NCBI GenBank assembly: GCA_905221125.1
Contig: CAJNBY010000006.1
Coordinates: 1-64,000 of the forward strand
DNA: 64,000 nucleotides
Reading direction: 5' to 3'
From: a bacterium
GTDB lineage: Bacteria; Bacillota; Bacilli; Lactobacillales; Streptococcaceae
This document shows, piece after piece, positions 37,301 through 45,310 of the stretch; position 1 is the stretch's first letter, and each line of letters begins with the position of its first letter. The translations under genes were made by a program, and so were the position numbers. The notes beneath the pieces were generated by a model, which had not been told where the DNA came from, did not search any database, and saw nothing but the letters and a program-made list of their open reading frames with translations.

Positions 37301-40300
37301 TCAAGGTAATGTTGAAACACCAAAAGGTGATTTACCAGCAAAAGATGTAGTCACTCCAGCTTTGAAGAAACCTGTCACACCTGTAGAAGTTAAAGATCCG
37401 AATAACTTAACAGACAAAGAAAAAGAGGATGTTAAGAAAGCTATTGTTGAAGCAAATCCAGGCTTAAACAAGGACGATGTCAAGGTTGATGGTCAAGGCA
37501 ATGTTGAAACACCAAAAGGAAATCTACCAAAAGAAGATGTAGTAGTACAAACTGCTAAAGGTCAATCAACAAATGTCTTCAAGCCAGAGTTAGACTTACA
37601 AACTGCTTTAGTATCCGGAAAAGTAACTGTAGAAAAAGGTAAAGACTTAACTGACGAAGAAATCCTAAAACAATTAGCACTAGCTGATGGAGTAACAGCG
37701 AAAGTTATTTCTAAACCAACTACAACTGAAACAGGAACTAAAGAAGCAGAAGTGGAAGTAACGCTAGCGGATGGTAACAAAGTGACTGTGAAAGTACCGG
37801 TTGAAGTAGTTGCTTCATTAGATACAGCTGATAAAGACAACGATCTTGCTAAAGCGAAAGAAGATGCTAAAAAACAAGTAGAAGAAGCTGCTAAGAAGAA
37901 ACTTGACGAAATCAAGAACAATAAAGACTTAACTGAAGAGCAAAAACAAAAAGCTGAAGAAGCAATCAATAAAGCTAAAGATGAAGCTAACAAATCTATT
38001 GACGAAGCATCATCAGCAGGAACAGCTAAGCAAATTGCAGATCAAGCAAAAGAAAATATTGAAAAATATGATCCAAAAGCTGATACAGAAGTTAAGAAAC
38101 CAGATGTAACAAACCTTGATGAAGAAAAAGCGAAAGCAAAAGCTGAGATACTAGAAGAAGCTCAAAAACGCATTGACGAAATCAAGAACAATAAAGATTT
38201 ATCAGACGAAGCGAAACAAAAAGCTATCGAAGAAATCAATAAGGCCAAAGATAAAGCGATTGAAGATATCAACAAAGGTCAATCTAAAGATGAAATCAAT
38301 GCGGCGAAAGAAGCTGGTATTCATAAGATAAATGAAGTTCAACCAGAGGGTTCTATTGCATCTAAATTCGAACCGAAAGTTCCTGAAAACAAAGTGGAAG
38401 TGGAAAATCCAGCAAAACTTTCAGATGAAGAAAGAGAACAAATTCGTCAAAACATCGAAGGTGCGAACACATTCCCAGATGGAACAACAGTAGAAGTAAA
38501 ACCAGATGGAACAGCTGTTATCACATATAAAGATGGTTCAAGCGATACGATTTCTAAAGATAAATTAGCAACACCAGCTAAGAAAGAAACTGGAACAATT
38601 GCTTCTAGAACCGAGCCAGTTATCCCAGGGAAAACACAAGTAGGAAATACTACGAAATTAACACCTGAAGAACAAGCTGCGGTTAAAAAAGCAGTTGAAG
38701 GTGCGAATAACTTCCCAGCAGGAACTACAGTAGAAGTAAGACCTGATGGAACAGTAGTCATCACCTATCCAGATCAATCTGTAGATACAATAACAGGGGA
38801 TAAACTTGTTGAAAAAGGAAGTAAACAAGAAACTCCAAAAGTTCAGACAGATGCAGAGAAGAACCCAGCGCAAGTTCCAGGAAACTTTGTACCTGTTGAA
38901 AATACTCACAACTTGACACAGGCGGAGCAAGATACAGTAGCAGCTAAGGTTAAAGAAGCAAATCCAGCGGCGACAGATGTTAAGGTATCTAAAGATGGAA
39001 CAGCGACATTGACATACTCAGATGGTTCAGTAAACACAATTCCAGGAACCAGTCTAGTAGTAGCCAAGGATACTGAAAAAGAAGTTACAACACAAGCTGC
39101 GCAAAATCCAGCTGTGGTGCCAGCAACTACAGAAGTTGGAAATGCTCATAGCTTAACACCTGAGGAACAAGCTGCAGTAACAGCTAAAGTACAAGTAGCC
39201 AACCCAGCAGCGACAGATGTTAAGGTATCTAAAGATGGAACAGCGACATTGACATACTCAGACGGTTCAGTAAATACAATTCCAGGAACAAGTCTAGTAG
39301 TTCAAAAAGAGGAAACTTCAACACAAGAGCAACCAACAATCGCAGAGAAGACAAAAGTAATCATCCCAGCTAAACCTACAAAAGTAGCAGAGGCTACAAG
39401 ATTAACAGATGCAGAAAAAGAAGCTGTTAAAAAAGCTGTAGTAGATGCAAATGGATTCGGAAGCGATGTTAAAGTTGAAGTAGCTGGAGATGGCACAGCG
39501 ACAATCGTCTTTAAAGATGGTTCAGCTATTACAATTCCAGGAAATCAATTGGTAGCACAAGATCCAAAAGCACAAGATAGCACTAAACCGACTGCTGAAA
39601 AATCAACTGTTAAAGCGCCTGCTCAAAGAGTAGATGTAAAAGATATAACTCATTTAACAGATGAAGAAAAAGAAAAAGTTAAGGTTGCTATTTTACAAGC
39701 AAATGGTTCAGCATTAGACGGAGCGACAATCAATGTAGCCGGAGATGGCACAGCGACAATCACATTCCCAGATGGTTCAGTAGTGACAATTCTAGGAAAA
39801 GATACAGTTCAACAATCTGCAAAAGGTGAATCTGTAACTCAAGAACAAAAACCAGAATATACTCCAGAATCAACACCAGGTGGAGATAACGGAGGCAATA
39901 CTGGAAGCTCAGATGCTAATGCGAATGCAGGCGGTGGTAGCCAGGCAGGCGGACAAGCTCACATAGGTTCACAAACCCCAGCTCAATCACAAGCTTCTAA
40001 GCAATTAGCAAATGCAAAGGAATCAGCTAAAAATGCCATTGAAAAAGCTGCCAAGGACAAGCAGGATGAAATCAAAGGCGCACCGCTTTCCGATAAAGAA
40101 AAAGCAGAACTTTTAGCAAGAGTGGAAGCAGAAAAACAAGCAGCTCTCAAAGAGATTGAAAATGCGAAAACTGTGGAAGATGTGAAGGAAGCAGAAACGA
40201 TTGGAGTGCAAGCCATTGCCATGGTTACAGTTCCTAAGAGACCAGTGGCTCCTAATGCTGCTCCTCAGGCAACAAGTGCACCGCAAGCAACTGCAGGAAC

Positions 40301-40448
40301 AATGCAAGATGTTACCTACCAGTCACCTGCTGGCAAACAATTACCTAACACAGGTTCAGCATCAAGTGCAGCACTTGCTAGTCTTGGCCTAGTGGCGGCA
40401 ACAAGTGGTTTTGCTTTGCTAGGAAGAAAGGCTAGACGTAGAAAATAG
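31377..40448 (+). CDS. Giant YSIRK/LPXTG cell-wall-anchored repeat protein (putative adhesin)
   Basis: A 3,023-aa surface protein. A YSIRK-type signal (FSIRKFSFG, residues 20-28) directs export; LPNTG (2989-2993), a hydrophobic stretch and a basic tail (GRKARRRK) direct sortase anchoring. Between them are: a non-repetitive N-terminal domain (about 60-310) of unknown fold and likely ligand-binding; helical GA-like and FIVAR-like modules (about 540-970); three 79-aa DUF1542-like repeats (1131-1368); eight 64-aa repeats (1548-2063); two more DUF1542-like units; about six Rib-like imperfect repeats (about 2325-2815); and a last helical unit before a short A/P/T-rich stem. The ATG follows GGAG by 8 nt. 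Its codon use is AT-rich, becoming host-like after about 39,980. The ligand is unknown. Confidence 0.93.
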   Translation: MKYKRTQKRSKQMWQRVEKFSIRKFSFGAASCLIGASLVGVAINPNIVDAAFKQLNGEDGIVSLYSNSGETPESADGIQIGSKVNVNNEIGIDVDWSEYTRENPIVKVTYTYNGGADGERVTGFGGHRPRFWFTTPIGLKEPKEITLKKNDGRPVYVMKTWEGKQKFTSLSNSVNSRFQTEDDINRAYREIDFRGNDTKWESYNDTTGESHREYSGSFADKFWYHIGDRISDDPYEQAIYESFRTNTKTMYVDWERGGIERATITAVYEVADPTFGNDRSTLEFGAGFRVGIARMMQHYKTVLAPVPSLYKLNEIFEPSVPTRVAVKDTNKLTEAEKNIVRDRLWSANKENVTSVARTGKNKLIENLKSEEKTESILIGDDGTATIIYSDNTRDVIPGTSLVYKVTETNTHRQGGGYEYDIAPVAVKNMDQITEEEKKAAIKSFLKANGIGIENLQYHSGKSDLDYGNSFTDEHGNKWFAYEDNIANAKNIGTYIGTKENSSTVMLSRDAGNSGLYTIPTSDLYYKEGTSALDLAKKDAEAAIDNLNYLSPKEKQAFKEKLKDKTTQESVNAVVEEAVAKNSENERALEAKKREVKEKINNNPYLTTAEKKELVDQVSAVVMTDPTEGTATPIEHTKGLVDKILDKALEKTKEKAKAIIDEIDKNGGQAGYLENPTATQYKEQIQNATTQEAITKVIEDAQNQKSKKAHDAEKAKTDALKDEYKKKIDQVPRLTDAQKDEYKKQIDAATTRDQLEDIVKDAEVKAYRDTAKAKIDALEHLNAAQKAELKTQVDAAGNKAEVDNIVSIAQGLDSKMDSLQKLVEKAKEVKGSEKYNTATQDKKDAFDTANAAASKVADKNTEAPENAAGTSEVATLIDNLAKAIEALTGEKVAVPVSKDALKAELDLNTDDAVKKSPAYAKETDATKKKAYDDALVNAQKVYDNPDATQTDVDNALDTLKQARLALSGKAEDFTLGVKDGAAKISKEPKAGEELAKADKDAVKAKVTANGNALDDTYTVEYGAIAEKGDKKVVPVTVTHDGITRTVDVPVEGTEAAKSPLSDPEKVKVNDVANLSEDEKAAVKAAVKKANANLTDDQISVDNTGKVTVTYSDKSQNELPASKTVEAKTETEKALDKAKEKAKADLTEAANKEKAEIEADKDLTDQQKADKKAEVDKVKKEQEANIDKATTPEAVATATEDGKKAIDAVHKTELDKAKEKAKADLTEAANKEKAEIEADKNLTDQQKADKKAEVDKVKKEQEANIDKAGTPEAVATATEDGKKAIDAVHKTELDKAKEKAKADLTEAANKEKAEIEADKNLTDQQKADKKAEVDKVKKEQEANIDKAGTPEAVATATEDGKKAIDAVHQTDADKSTPTVTAGEVPVSVDPATDKKVAEADKKAITEAVVVPEGQPQPADKQVKNDGAIVEGTGANTGKKVVVVEVTYGDGSKDEIEVPVRKATDKEKAKADLTKAADAEKTEIDEDNALSKKEKEALKAKVDDLKAKHEENINNATSPEAIASATEKGRQEIAAVHTPQDIKETAKRRLNPPVEKVKVTDINHLTDEEKEAVKKAIVATNPSLEESEVYVSDKGDVASPKGYLEAEKVVTQALNKPETPVVVADPNHLTNDEKEKVKEAVANANPGLNKDDITVDDKGNVTTKNGDKLLAKDVVAPALKKPTTPVVVGNPNALTDKEKEDIKDAVVAANPGLNKGDVTVNPDGSVTTPKGNLPKEDVVTTVLNKPNKLVEVENPNSLTVKEKEAVKKAVVEANPGLTEDKVKVDDQGNVTTPQGNLPAKDVVTSTLKKPTTPVEVVNPSKLTEPEKSKIVEEIIKNNPGLTDKDIKVDDQGNVETPKGNLPAEDVVTPALKKPTNLVPVKDVNNLSDAEKDAVKDAVVAANPGLNKDDVKVDGQGNVETPKGDLSAKDVVTPALKKPVTPVEVKDPKNLTDAEKDAVKDAVVAANPGLNKDDVKVDGQGNVETPKGDLPAKDVVTPALKKPVTPVEVKDPNNLTDKEKEDVKKAIVEANPGLNKDDVKVDGQGNVETPKGNLPKEDVVVQTAKGQSTNVFKPELDLQTALVSGKVTVEKGKDLTDEEILKQLALADGVTAKVISKPTTTETGTKEAEVEVTLADGNKVTVKVPVEVVASLDTADKDNDLAKAKEDAKKQVEEAAKKKLDEIKNNKDLTEEQKQKAEEAINKAKDEANKSIDEASSAGTAKQIADQAKENIEKYDPKADTEVKKPDVTNLDEEKAKAKAEILEEAQKRIDEIKNNKDLSDEAKQKAIEEINKAKDKAIEDINKGQSKDEINAAKEAGIHKINEVQPEGSIASKFEPKVPENKVEVENPAKLSDEEREQIRQNIEGANTFPDGTTVEVKPDGTAVITYKDGSSDTISKDKLATPAKKETGTIASRTEPVIPGKTQVGNTTKLTPEEQAAVKKAVEGANNFPAGTTVEVRPDGTVVITYPDQSVDTITGDKLVEKGSKQETPKVQTDAEKNPAQVPGNFVPVENTHNLTQAEQDTVAAKVKEANPAATDVKVSKDGTATLTYSDGSVNTIPGTSLVVAKDTEKEVTTQAAQNPAVVPATTEVGNAHSLTPEEQAAVTAKVQVANPAATDVKVSKDGTATLTYSDGSVNTIPGTSLVVQKEETSTQEQPTIAEKTKVIIPAKPTKVAEATRLTDAEKEAVKKAVVDANGFGSDVKVEVAGDGTATIVFKDGSAITIPGNQLVAQDPKAQDSTKPTAEKSTVKAPAQRVDVKDITHLTDEEKEKVKVAILQANGSALDGATINVAGDGTATITFPDGSVVTILGKDTVQQSAKGESVTQEQKPEYTPESTPGGDNGGNTGSSDANANAGGGSQAGGQAHIGSQTPAQSQASKQLANAKESAKNAIEKAAKDKQDEIKGAPLSDKEKAELLARVEAEKQAALKEIENAKTVEDVKEAETIGVQAIAMVTVPKRPVAPNAAPQATSAPQATAGTMQDVTYQSPAGKQLPNTGSASSAALASLGLVAATSGFALLGRKARRRK
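34767..35477 (+). repeat. Three tandem 237-bp repeats (DUF1542-like)
   Basis: Each unit encodes 79 residues of charged helix (for example KAKEKAKADLTEAANKEKAE and TPEAVATATEDGKKAIDAVH). Copies begin near 34767, 35004 and 35241. The second and third are nearly identical at the DNA level, so copy number can change by recombination. Confidence 0.9.
36018..37565 (+). repeat. Eight tandem repeats of about 192 bp
   Basis: Each encodes about 64 residues with the core LTxxEKxxVKxAVVxANPGL, then a VDxxGNVETPKG segment, then VTPALKKP. Exact units begin at 36414, 36606, 36798, 36990, 37182 and 37374; the first two copies are slightly longer. The last three are almost identical, while the first copies are diverged. 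Confidence 0.9.
38350..39820 (+). repeat. About six imperfect Rib-like repeats
   Basis: Units share an LTxEEQxAVxxxV helix, then a DGTATxTYxDGSxxTIPG strand segment, in the style of Rib/alpha-type surface repeats. Two adjacent units around 38,980-39,300 share near-identical DNA. Confidence 0.75.
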
Positions 40449-40562
40449 GACAGCTAGAAAGTTATATTCTCTACTTAAAGTTAGATTATAAGGGGGATTT
40501 GGAGAAATCATCAATCCTAGTGATGAGTGAGAGAAGTGAGAACCCAAGATAATCACATACTT

Positions 40563-40670
40563 TATACTCAATGAAAATCAAAGAGCAAACTAGGAAACTA
40601 GCCGTAGGCTGTACTTGAGTACGGCAAGGCGACGTTGACACGGTTTGAATTTGATTTTCGAAGAGTATTA
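40563..40670 (-). repeat. BOX element without boxB (A-C), minus orientation
   Basis: It reads TATACTCAATGAAAATCAAA at its left end and GATTTTCGAAGAGTATTA at its right end, with ACGGCAAGGCGACGTTGAC between, the boxA core. No complete boxB is present. The 40449-40562 stretch before it holds no gene or clear terminator that I can see. Confidence 0.9.
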
Positions 40671-40782
40671 GATGAATAGGGATGTTCTATCAATATAGCC
40701 AGTCTCTTTCGTCTCTAACTTGCGGGACAGGAGATGGGCAATATTGAGCCAGAAAAGATAGCAGAATAGCTCTCTATGGAAG

Positions 40783-40824
40783 AGAGGAGGGAAACCGAAA
40801 AATTGGGTGCCCCTCCTCTTTTTT
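40783..40824 (+). terminator. Intrinsic terminator before tatD
   Basis: A 9-bp perfect stem AGAGGAGGG / CCCTCCTCT with a 19-nt loop is followed by six T. It is the first strong stop after the giant surface gene. Confidence 0.8.
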
Positions 40825-40832
40825 GGTATAAT
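40824..40832 (+). promoter_or_regulatory. tatD promoter (extended -10)
   Basis: TGG TATAAT starts within the T tail of the terminator. The ATG is 28 nt downstream, behind a GAGGTTAGAAGAG region. Confidence 0.65.
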
Positions 40833-40859
40833 AGAAGATAGAAAACGAGGTTAGAAGAG

Positions 40860-41633
40860 ATGATTTTTGATACACATACACACTTGAATGTAGAAGAATT
40901 TGCAGGTCGTGAGGCAGAAGAAATTGCCTTGGCTGCTGAGATGGGTGTGACACAGATGAATATTGTTGGTTTTGATGAACCGACGATTGAGCGTGCTTTG
41001 GAGTTGGTGGATGAGTACGACCAACTTTACGCGACTATTGGTTGGCATCCGACAGAAGCAGGGACTTACACAGAGGAAATTGAAGCCTACTTGCTTGACA
41101 AGCTCAAGCATCCAAAGGTGGTTGCCTTGGGTGAGATTGGTTTGGATTATCATTGGATGACAGCGTCCAAAGAGGTGCAGGAGCAGGTTTTTCGTCGTCA
41201 GATTCAGCTGTCTAAGGACTTGGATTTGCCTTTTGTTGTCCATACCCGTGATGCACTGGAAGATACCTATGAGATTATCAAGAGCGAGGGCGTTGGTCCT
41301 CGTGGTGGTATCATGCATTCTTTCTCAGGAACTCTTGAATGGGCAGAGAAGTTTGTCGAGCTTGGTATGACTATTTCCTTTTCAGGAGTAGTGACTTTTA
41401 AGAAGGCAACCGATATCCAAGAAGCGGCTAGAGAACTTCCTTTGGACAAGATTTTGGTGGAAACGGATGCGCCTTATTTGGCTCCTGTTCCTAAACGGGG
41501 TCGCGAAAACAAAACAGCCTATACTCGCTATGTAGTAGATTTTATCGCGGATTTGCGTGGCATGACGACAGAAGAGCTAGCGGCGGCAACGACTGCAAAT
41601 GCAGAGCGCATTTTTGGATTGGACAACAAGTAA
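40860..41633 (+). CDS. tatD: TatD-family metal-dependent DNase
   Basis: The 257-aa TIM-barrel hydrolase has the metal motif FDTHTHLN at the start. GEIGLDYHW follows in the middle, VVHTRDALED further on, and VETDAPYLAP near residue 205. TatD proteins act as 3'-5' exonucleases or DNases in repair and DNA turnover. The TAA stop shares its last A with the start of rnmV (TAATGA), so the two are coupled. Confidence 0.95.
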   Translation: MIFDTHTHLNVEEFAGREAEEIALAAEMGVTQMNIVGFDEPTIERALELVDEYDQLYATIGWHPTEAGTYTEEIEAYLLDKLKHPKVVALGEIGLDYHWMTASKEVQEQVFRRQIQLSKDLDLPFVVHTRDALEDTYEIIKSEGVGPRGGIMHSFSGTLEWAEKFVELGMTISFSGVVTFKKATDIQEAARELPLDKILVETDAPYLAPVPKRGRENKTAYTRYVVDFIADLRGMTTEELAAATTANAERIFGLDNK

Positions 41634-42199
41634 TGAAAGAAAGAATTTCCCAAGTCATCGTGGTTGAAGGTCGCGACGATACGGCCAATCTTAAACGTCA
41701 TTTCGAGGTAGAGACTTATGAGACTCGAGGTTCTGCCATTAATGACCAGGATATAGAGCGGATTCAGCGTCTACACCAACGACATGGAGTCATTGTCTTT
41801 ACAGACCCGGATTTTAATGGGGAGCGGATTCGGCGCATGATCATGACGGCCATTCCAACAGTCCAGCATGCCTTCCTCAAACGAGATGAAGCTGTTCCCA
41901 AGTCCAAGACCAAGGGGCGTTCTCTGGGAATTGAACATGCTAGCTATGAAGACCTGAAAACGGCTCTAGCTCAGGTGACAGAACAATTTGAACATGAGAG
42001 CCAGTTTGACATCAGTCGTAGCGACTTGATTCGCCTTGGTTTTCTAGCAGGAGCAGATAGCCGTAAGCGACGAGAATATCTAGGAGAGGCTCTCCGAATT
42101 GGCTATTCCAACGGCAAGCAACTCCTCAAACGCCTAGAGTTGTTTGGAGTCACCTTGGCAGAAGTGGAAGAAGCTATGAAATCTTATGAGAACAGCTAG
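41633..42199 (+). CDS. rnmV: Ribonuclease M5
   Basis: The 188-aa Toprim-domain nuclease matures 5S rRNA. The Toprim signature is at the start (VIVVEGRDD) with a second acidic motif FTDPDFNGERIR around residue 60. It overlaps tatD by one base. The following ribosomal gene ksgA has its own -10, but all three are often neighbours in Firmicutes. Confidence 0.95.
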   Translation: MKERISQVIVVEGRDDTANLKRHFEVETYETRGSAINDQDIERIQRLHQRHGVIVFTDPDFNGERIRRMIMTAIPTVQHAFLKRDEAVPKSKTKGRSLGIEHASYEDLKTALAQVTEQFEHESQFDISRSDLIRLGFLAGADSRKRREYLGEALRIGYSNGKQLLKRLELFGVTLAEVEEAMKSYENS

Positions 42200-42225
42200 G
42201 CAGACCCCAAAATACAAGGGGAATG

Positions 42226-42234
42226 TGTTACAAT
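42226..42234 (+). promoter_or_regulatory. ksgA promoter (extended -10)
   Basis: TGT TACAAT precedes a leader of about 25 nt with AAAAGAGA before the ATG. Confidence 0.5.
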
Positions 42235-42264
42235 AGTAGTAACAGATAATAGAAAAGAGAATAG

Positions 42265-43137
42265 ATGAGAATTGCAGATTATAGCGTGACCAAGGCAGTG
42301 CTGGAGCGTCACGGTTTTACCTTTAAAAAGTCCTTCGGGCAAAATTTCCTGACGGATACCAATATCCTTCAAAAAATCGTGGATACGGCTGAAATTGATG
42401 ACCGGGTCAATGTAATCGAAATCGGGCCAGGGATTGGTGCCTTGACAGAATTTTTGGCTGAGCGTGCGGCTCAAGTCATGGCTTTTGAGATTGACCACCG
42501 TTTGGTACCGATTTTGGAAGATACCCTGCGTGATTTTGACAATGTGACCGTAGTCAACGAGGACATTCTCAAAGTCGATTTGGCCCAACATATCCAGAAT
42601 TTCAAAAATCCTGACCTGCCAATCAAGGTAGTAGCTAACTTGCCTTACTATATCACGACGCCTATTCTCATGCATTTGATCGAAAGTGGCATTCCTTTTA
42701 GTGAATTTGTGGTCATGATGCAAAAAGAAGTGGCGGATCGTATCTCAGCCCAACCTAACACCAAGGCTTATGGTAGCTTGTCGATTGCGGTTCAGTACTA
42801 CATGACAGCCAAGGTTGCCTTTATCGTGCCTCGTACAGTCTTTGTGCCAGCGCCAAATGTGGATTCAGCTATCTTGAAAATGGTACGTCGTCCAGAGCCG
42901 GCCGTAGCAGTAGAAGATGAGAACTTCTTCTTTAAGGTTTCCAAGGCAAGTTTCACCCATCGCCGTAAGACCTTGTGGAACAACTTGACAGGTTACTTTG
43001 GCAAAACTGAAGAAGTCAAGGAGAAATTGACCAAGGCCTTGGACCAAGCGGGTTTGTCACCAAGTGTGCGTGGGGAAGCTCTCAGTTTGGAAGAGTTTGC
43101 CAGTCTAGCAGACGCACTTAAAGGGCAAGGACTCTAA
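42265..43137 (+). CDS. ksgA: 16S rRNA dimethyladenosine transferase (RsmA/KsgA)
   Basis: The 290-aa SAM-dependent enzyme dimethylates two adjacent adenosines near the 3' end of 16S rRNA. The SAM site is [15 protein letters not shown], and the catalytic motif is [10 protein letters not shown]. The C-terminal helical domain is complete. rsgA follows 1 nt after the stop codon, so the two ribosome-assembly genes are coupled. Loss of this enzyme gives kasugamycin resistance in other bacteria. Confidence 0.97.
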   Translation: MRIADYSVTKAVLERHGFTFKKSFGQNFLTDTNILQKIVDTAEIDDRVNVIEIGPGIGALTEFLAERAAQVMAFEIDHRLVPILEDTLRDFDNVTVVNEDILKVDLAQHIQNFKNPDLPIKVVANLPYYITTPILMHLIESGIPFSEFVVMMQKEVADRISAQPNTKAYGSLSIAVQYYMTAKVAFIVPRTVFVPAPNVDSAILKMVRRPEPAVAVEDENFFFKVSKASFTHRRKTLWNNLTGYFGKTEEVKEKLTKALDQAGLSPSVRGEALSLEEFASLADALKGQGL

Positions 43138-43138
43138 G

Positions 43139-44017
43139 ATGCAGGGACAAATCATTAAAGCCTTGGCAGGGTTCTACTATGTAGAAAGTGATGGCCAGAT
43201 TTATCAGACGCGCGCGCGTGGGAATTTCCGTAAAAAAGGCCATACTCCTTATGTTGGGGACTGGGTAGATTTCTCTGCCGAGGAAAATTCAGAAGGTTAT
43301 ATCCTCAAAATTCACGAACGGAAAAACAGTCTGGTTCGTCCGCCTATTGTCAATATTGACCAAGCTGTGGTAATCATGTCCGTCAAGGAACCGGACTTCA
43401 ACAGCAATTTGCTGGATCGTTTCTTGGTTCTTCTGGAGCACAAGGGTATCCACCCTATTGTTTATATTTCTAAAATGGATTTGTTGGAAGATAGAGGAGA
43501 ATTGGATTTTTACCAACAAACCTATGGTACTATTGGCTACGATTTTGTGACTAGTAAAGAGGAACTCATGCCTTTGTTAACAGGAAAGGTTACGGTCTTT
43601 ATGGGCCAGACGGGTGTTGGGAAATCAACACTTCTCAATAAAATCGCACCGGACCTCAATCTTGAAACAGGAGAAATCTCAGACAGTCTTGGTCGTGGCC
43701 GTCATACCACTCGTGCGGTCAGTTTCTATAACCTCAATGGGGGTAAAATTGCAGACACGCCAGGATTCTCATCGCTGGATTACGAAGTATCAACGGCTGA
43801 AGACCTCAATCAGGCTTTCCCAGAGATTGCTAGTGTCAGTCGAGACTGTAAGTTCCGTAGCTGTACCCATACTCATGAGCCGTCTTGTGCGGTCAAGCCA
43901 GCTGTAGAAGAAGGGACCATTGCCACCTTCCGTTTTGACAACTACCTACAATTCCTCAGTGAAATTGAAAATCGCAGAGAAACTTATAAAAAAGTCAGCA
44001 AAAAAATTCCAAAATAA
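43139..44017 (+). CDS. rsgA: Ribosome small-subunit GTPase RsgA
   Basis: The 292-aa circularly permuted GTPase assists late 30S assembly. An OB-fold (about 1-75) comes first, then the GTPase core with [14 protein letters not shown] (P-loop) and DTPGFSSL, then a zinc finger ([16 protein letters not shown]). It begins 1 nt after ksgA. The order ksgA-rsgA-rpe-thiN is conserved in Firmicutes. Confidence 0.96.
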   Translation: MQGQIIKALAGFYYVESDGQIYQTRARGNFRKKGHTPYVGDWVDFSAEENSEGYILKIHERKNSLVRPPIVNIDQAVVIMSVKEPDFNSNLLDRFLVLLEHKGIHPIVYISKMDLLEDRGELDFYQQTYGTIGYDFVTSKEELMPLLTGKVTVFMGQTGVGKSTLLNKIAPDLNLETGEISDSLGRGRHTTRAVSFYNLNGGKIADTPGFSSLDYEVSTAEDLNQAFPEIASVSRDCKFRSCTHTHEPSCAVKPAVEEGTIATFRFDNYLQFLSEIENRRETYKKVSKKIPK

Positions 44018-44027
44018 GGAGAAACCT

Positions 44028-44684
44028 ATGTCTCAATACAAGATTGCTCCGTCAATTCTGGCAGCAGATTATGCCAACTTTGAACGTGAAATCAAACGCC
44101 TAGAAGCAACTGGGGCAGAATATGCTCATATCGATATTATGGACGGTCACTTTGTACCGCAAATCAGTTTTGGTGCAGGTGTGGTCGAGGCTCTTCGTCC
44201 CCATAGCAAGATGGTCTTTGATTGCCACTTGATGGTGTCAAACCCTGAGCATCATCTAGAAGACTTTGCGCGTGCAGGGGCGGACATCATTAGTATTCAT
44301 GTAGAAGCAACGCCTCATATTCATGGAGCCCTTCAAAAGATTCGCTCTCTCGGTGTCAAACCTTCGGTTGTCATTAACCCTGGTACGCCTGTTGAGGCGA
44401 TTAAGCACGTGCTTCACCTAGTTGATCAAGTCTTGGTCATGACAGTGAACCCTGGATTTGGCGGACAAGCTTTTCTACCTGAAACCATGGATAAGGTTCG
44501 TGAGTTGGTTGCCCTTCGTGAGGAAAAAGGCTTGCACTTTGAAATAGAAGTGGATGGCGGGATTGATGATCAGACCATTGTTCAGGCTAAAGAAGCTGGT
44601 GCGACCGTTTTTGTAGCAGGTTCCTATGTCTTTAAGGGAGATGTTAATGAGCGAGTACAAACTCTCAGAAAACAACTGGACTAG
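44028..44684 (+). CDS. rpe: Ribulose-phosphate 3-epimerase
   Basis: The 218-aa TIM-barrel enzyme interconverts ribulose-5-phosphate and xylulose-5-phosphate in the pentose phosphate pathway. Motifs include PSILAADYANFE, HIDIMDGHFVP and VMTVNPGFGGQAF. The ATG at 44028 lies behind AAGGAGAAA; a longer in-frame reading starting inside rsgA is rejected. It overlaps thiN by 38 nt. Confidence 0.96.
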   Translation: MSQYKIAPSILAADYANFEREIKRLEATGAEYAHIDIMDGHFVPQISFGAGVVEALRPHSKMVFDCHLMVSNPEHHLEDFARAGADIISIHVEATPHIHGALQKIRSLGVKPSVVINPGTPVEAIKHVLHLVDQVLVMTVNPGFGGQAFLPETMDKVRELVALREEKGLHFEIEVDGGIDDQTIVQAKEAGATVFVAGSYVFKGDVNERVQTLRKQLD

Positions 44685-45309
44685 GGTTGCCGTTTTTGCA
44701 GGTGGAGAACGCGGTCGCTACCGGACGGATTTTGATTGCTTTGTCGGTGTGGATCGAGGCTCGCTTTGGGTCTTGGAGGAAAAACTTCCTCTTGCTCTAG
44801 CAGTTGGGGATTTTGATTCTGTAACCGCAGATGAACGTCAGTTGATTCAAAAATGTGCCCAGCATTTTGTCCAAGCCCAGCCGGAAAAAGATGACACAGA
44901 TCTGGAATTAGCTCTCTTAACCATCTTTGAGCAAAATCCTCAGGCCCAGGTCACTATTTTCGGTGCTTTGGGTGGTCGTATCGACCATATGCTGGCCAAT
45001 GTCTTTCTGCCTAGCAATCCCAAGTTGGCACCCTTTATGCGTCAGATAGCGATTGAGGATGGGCAAAATTTGATTGCCTATTGTCCAGAAGGGACCAGTC
45101 AGCTTGAACCGCGTTCGGACTATGACTATCTAGCTTTTATGCCGGTTCGGGATAGCAAGCTGACCATTATCGGTGCCAAGTATGAGTTGACAGAGGAAAA
45201 TTTTTTCTTTAAAAAAGTGTACGCTTCTAACGAATATATAGATAGGGAAGTGTCGGTGACTTGCCCAGATGGCTATGTGGTTGTCTTGCATAGCAAGGAC
45301 AGGAGGTAG
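44647..45309 (+). CDS. thiN: Thiamine pyrophosphokinase
   Basis: The 220-aa enzyme transfers pyrophosphate from ATP to thiamine, making the cofactor TPP. Typical motifs are GVDRGSLWVLEE, AVGDFDSV and DDTDLELAL, followed by GALGGRIDHMLAN. Three in-frame ATGs (44626, 44641, 44647) exist; the last has the best spacing (6 nt) from AGGGAG. It overlaps the end of rpe. Confidence 0.93.
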   Translation: MSEYKLSENNWTRVAVFAGGERGRYRTDFDCFVGVDRGSLWVLEEKLPLALAVGDFDSVTADERQLIQKCAQHFVQAQPEKDDTDLELALLTIFEQNPQAQVTIFGALGGRIDHMLANVFLPSNPKLAPFMRQIAIEDGQNLIAYCPEGTSQLEPRSDYDYLAFMPVRDSKLTIIGAKYELTEENFFFKKVYASNEYIDREVSVTCPDGYVVVLHSKDRR

Positions 45310-45310
45310 G

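Noticed and set aside
34865..37993. Long minus-strand reading frames opposite the giant surface protein gene
   Set aside because: They mirror the repeats of the plus-strand gene, recur with the same period and have no ribosome sites. They result from codon bias.
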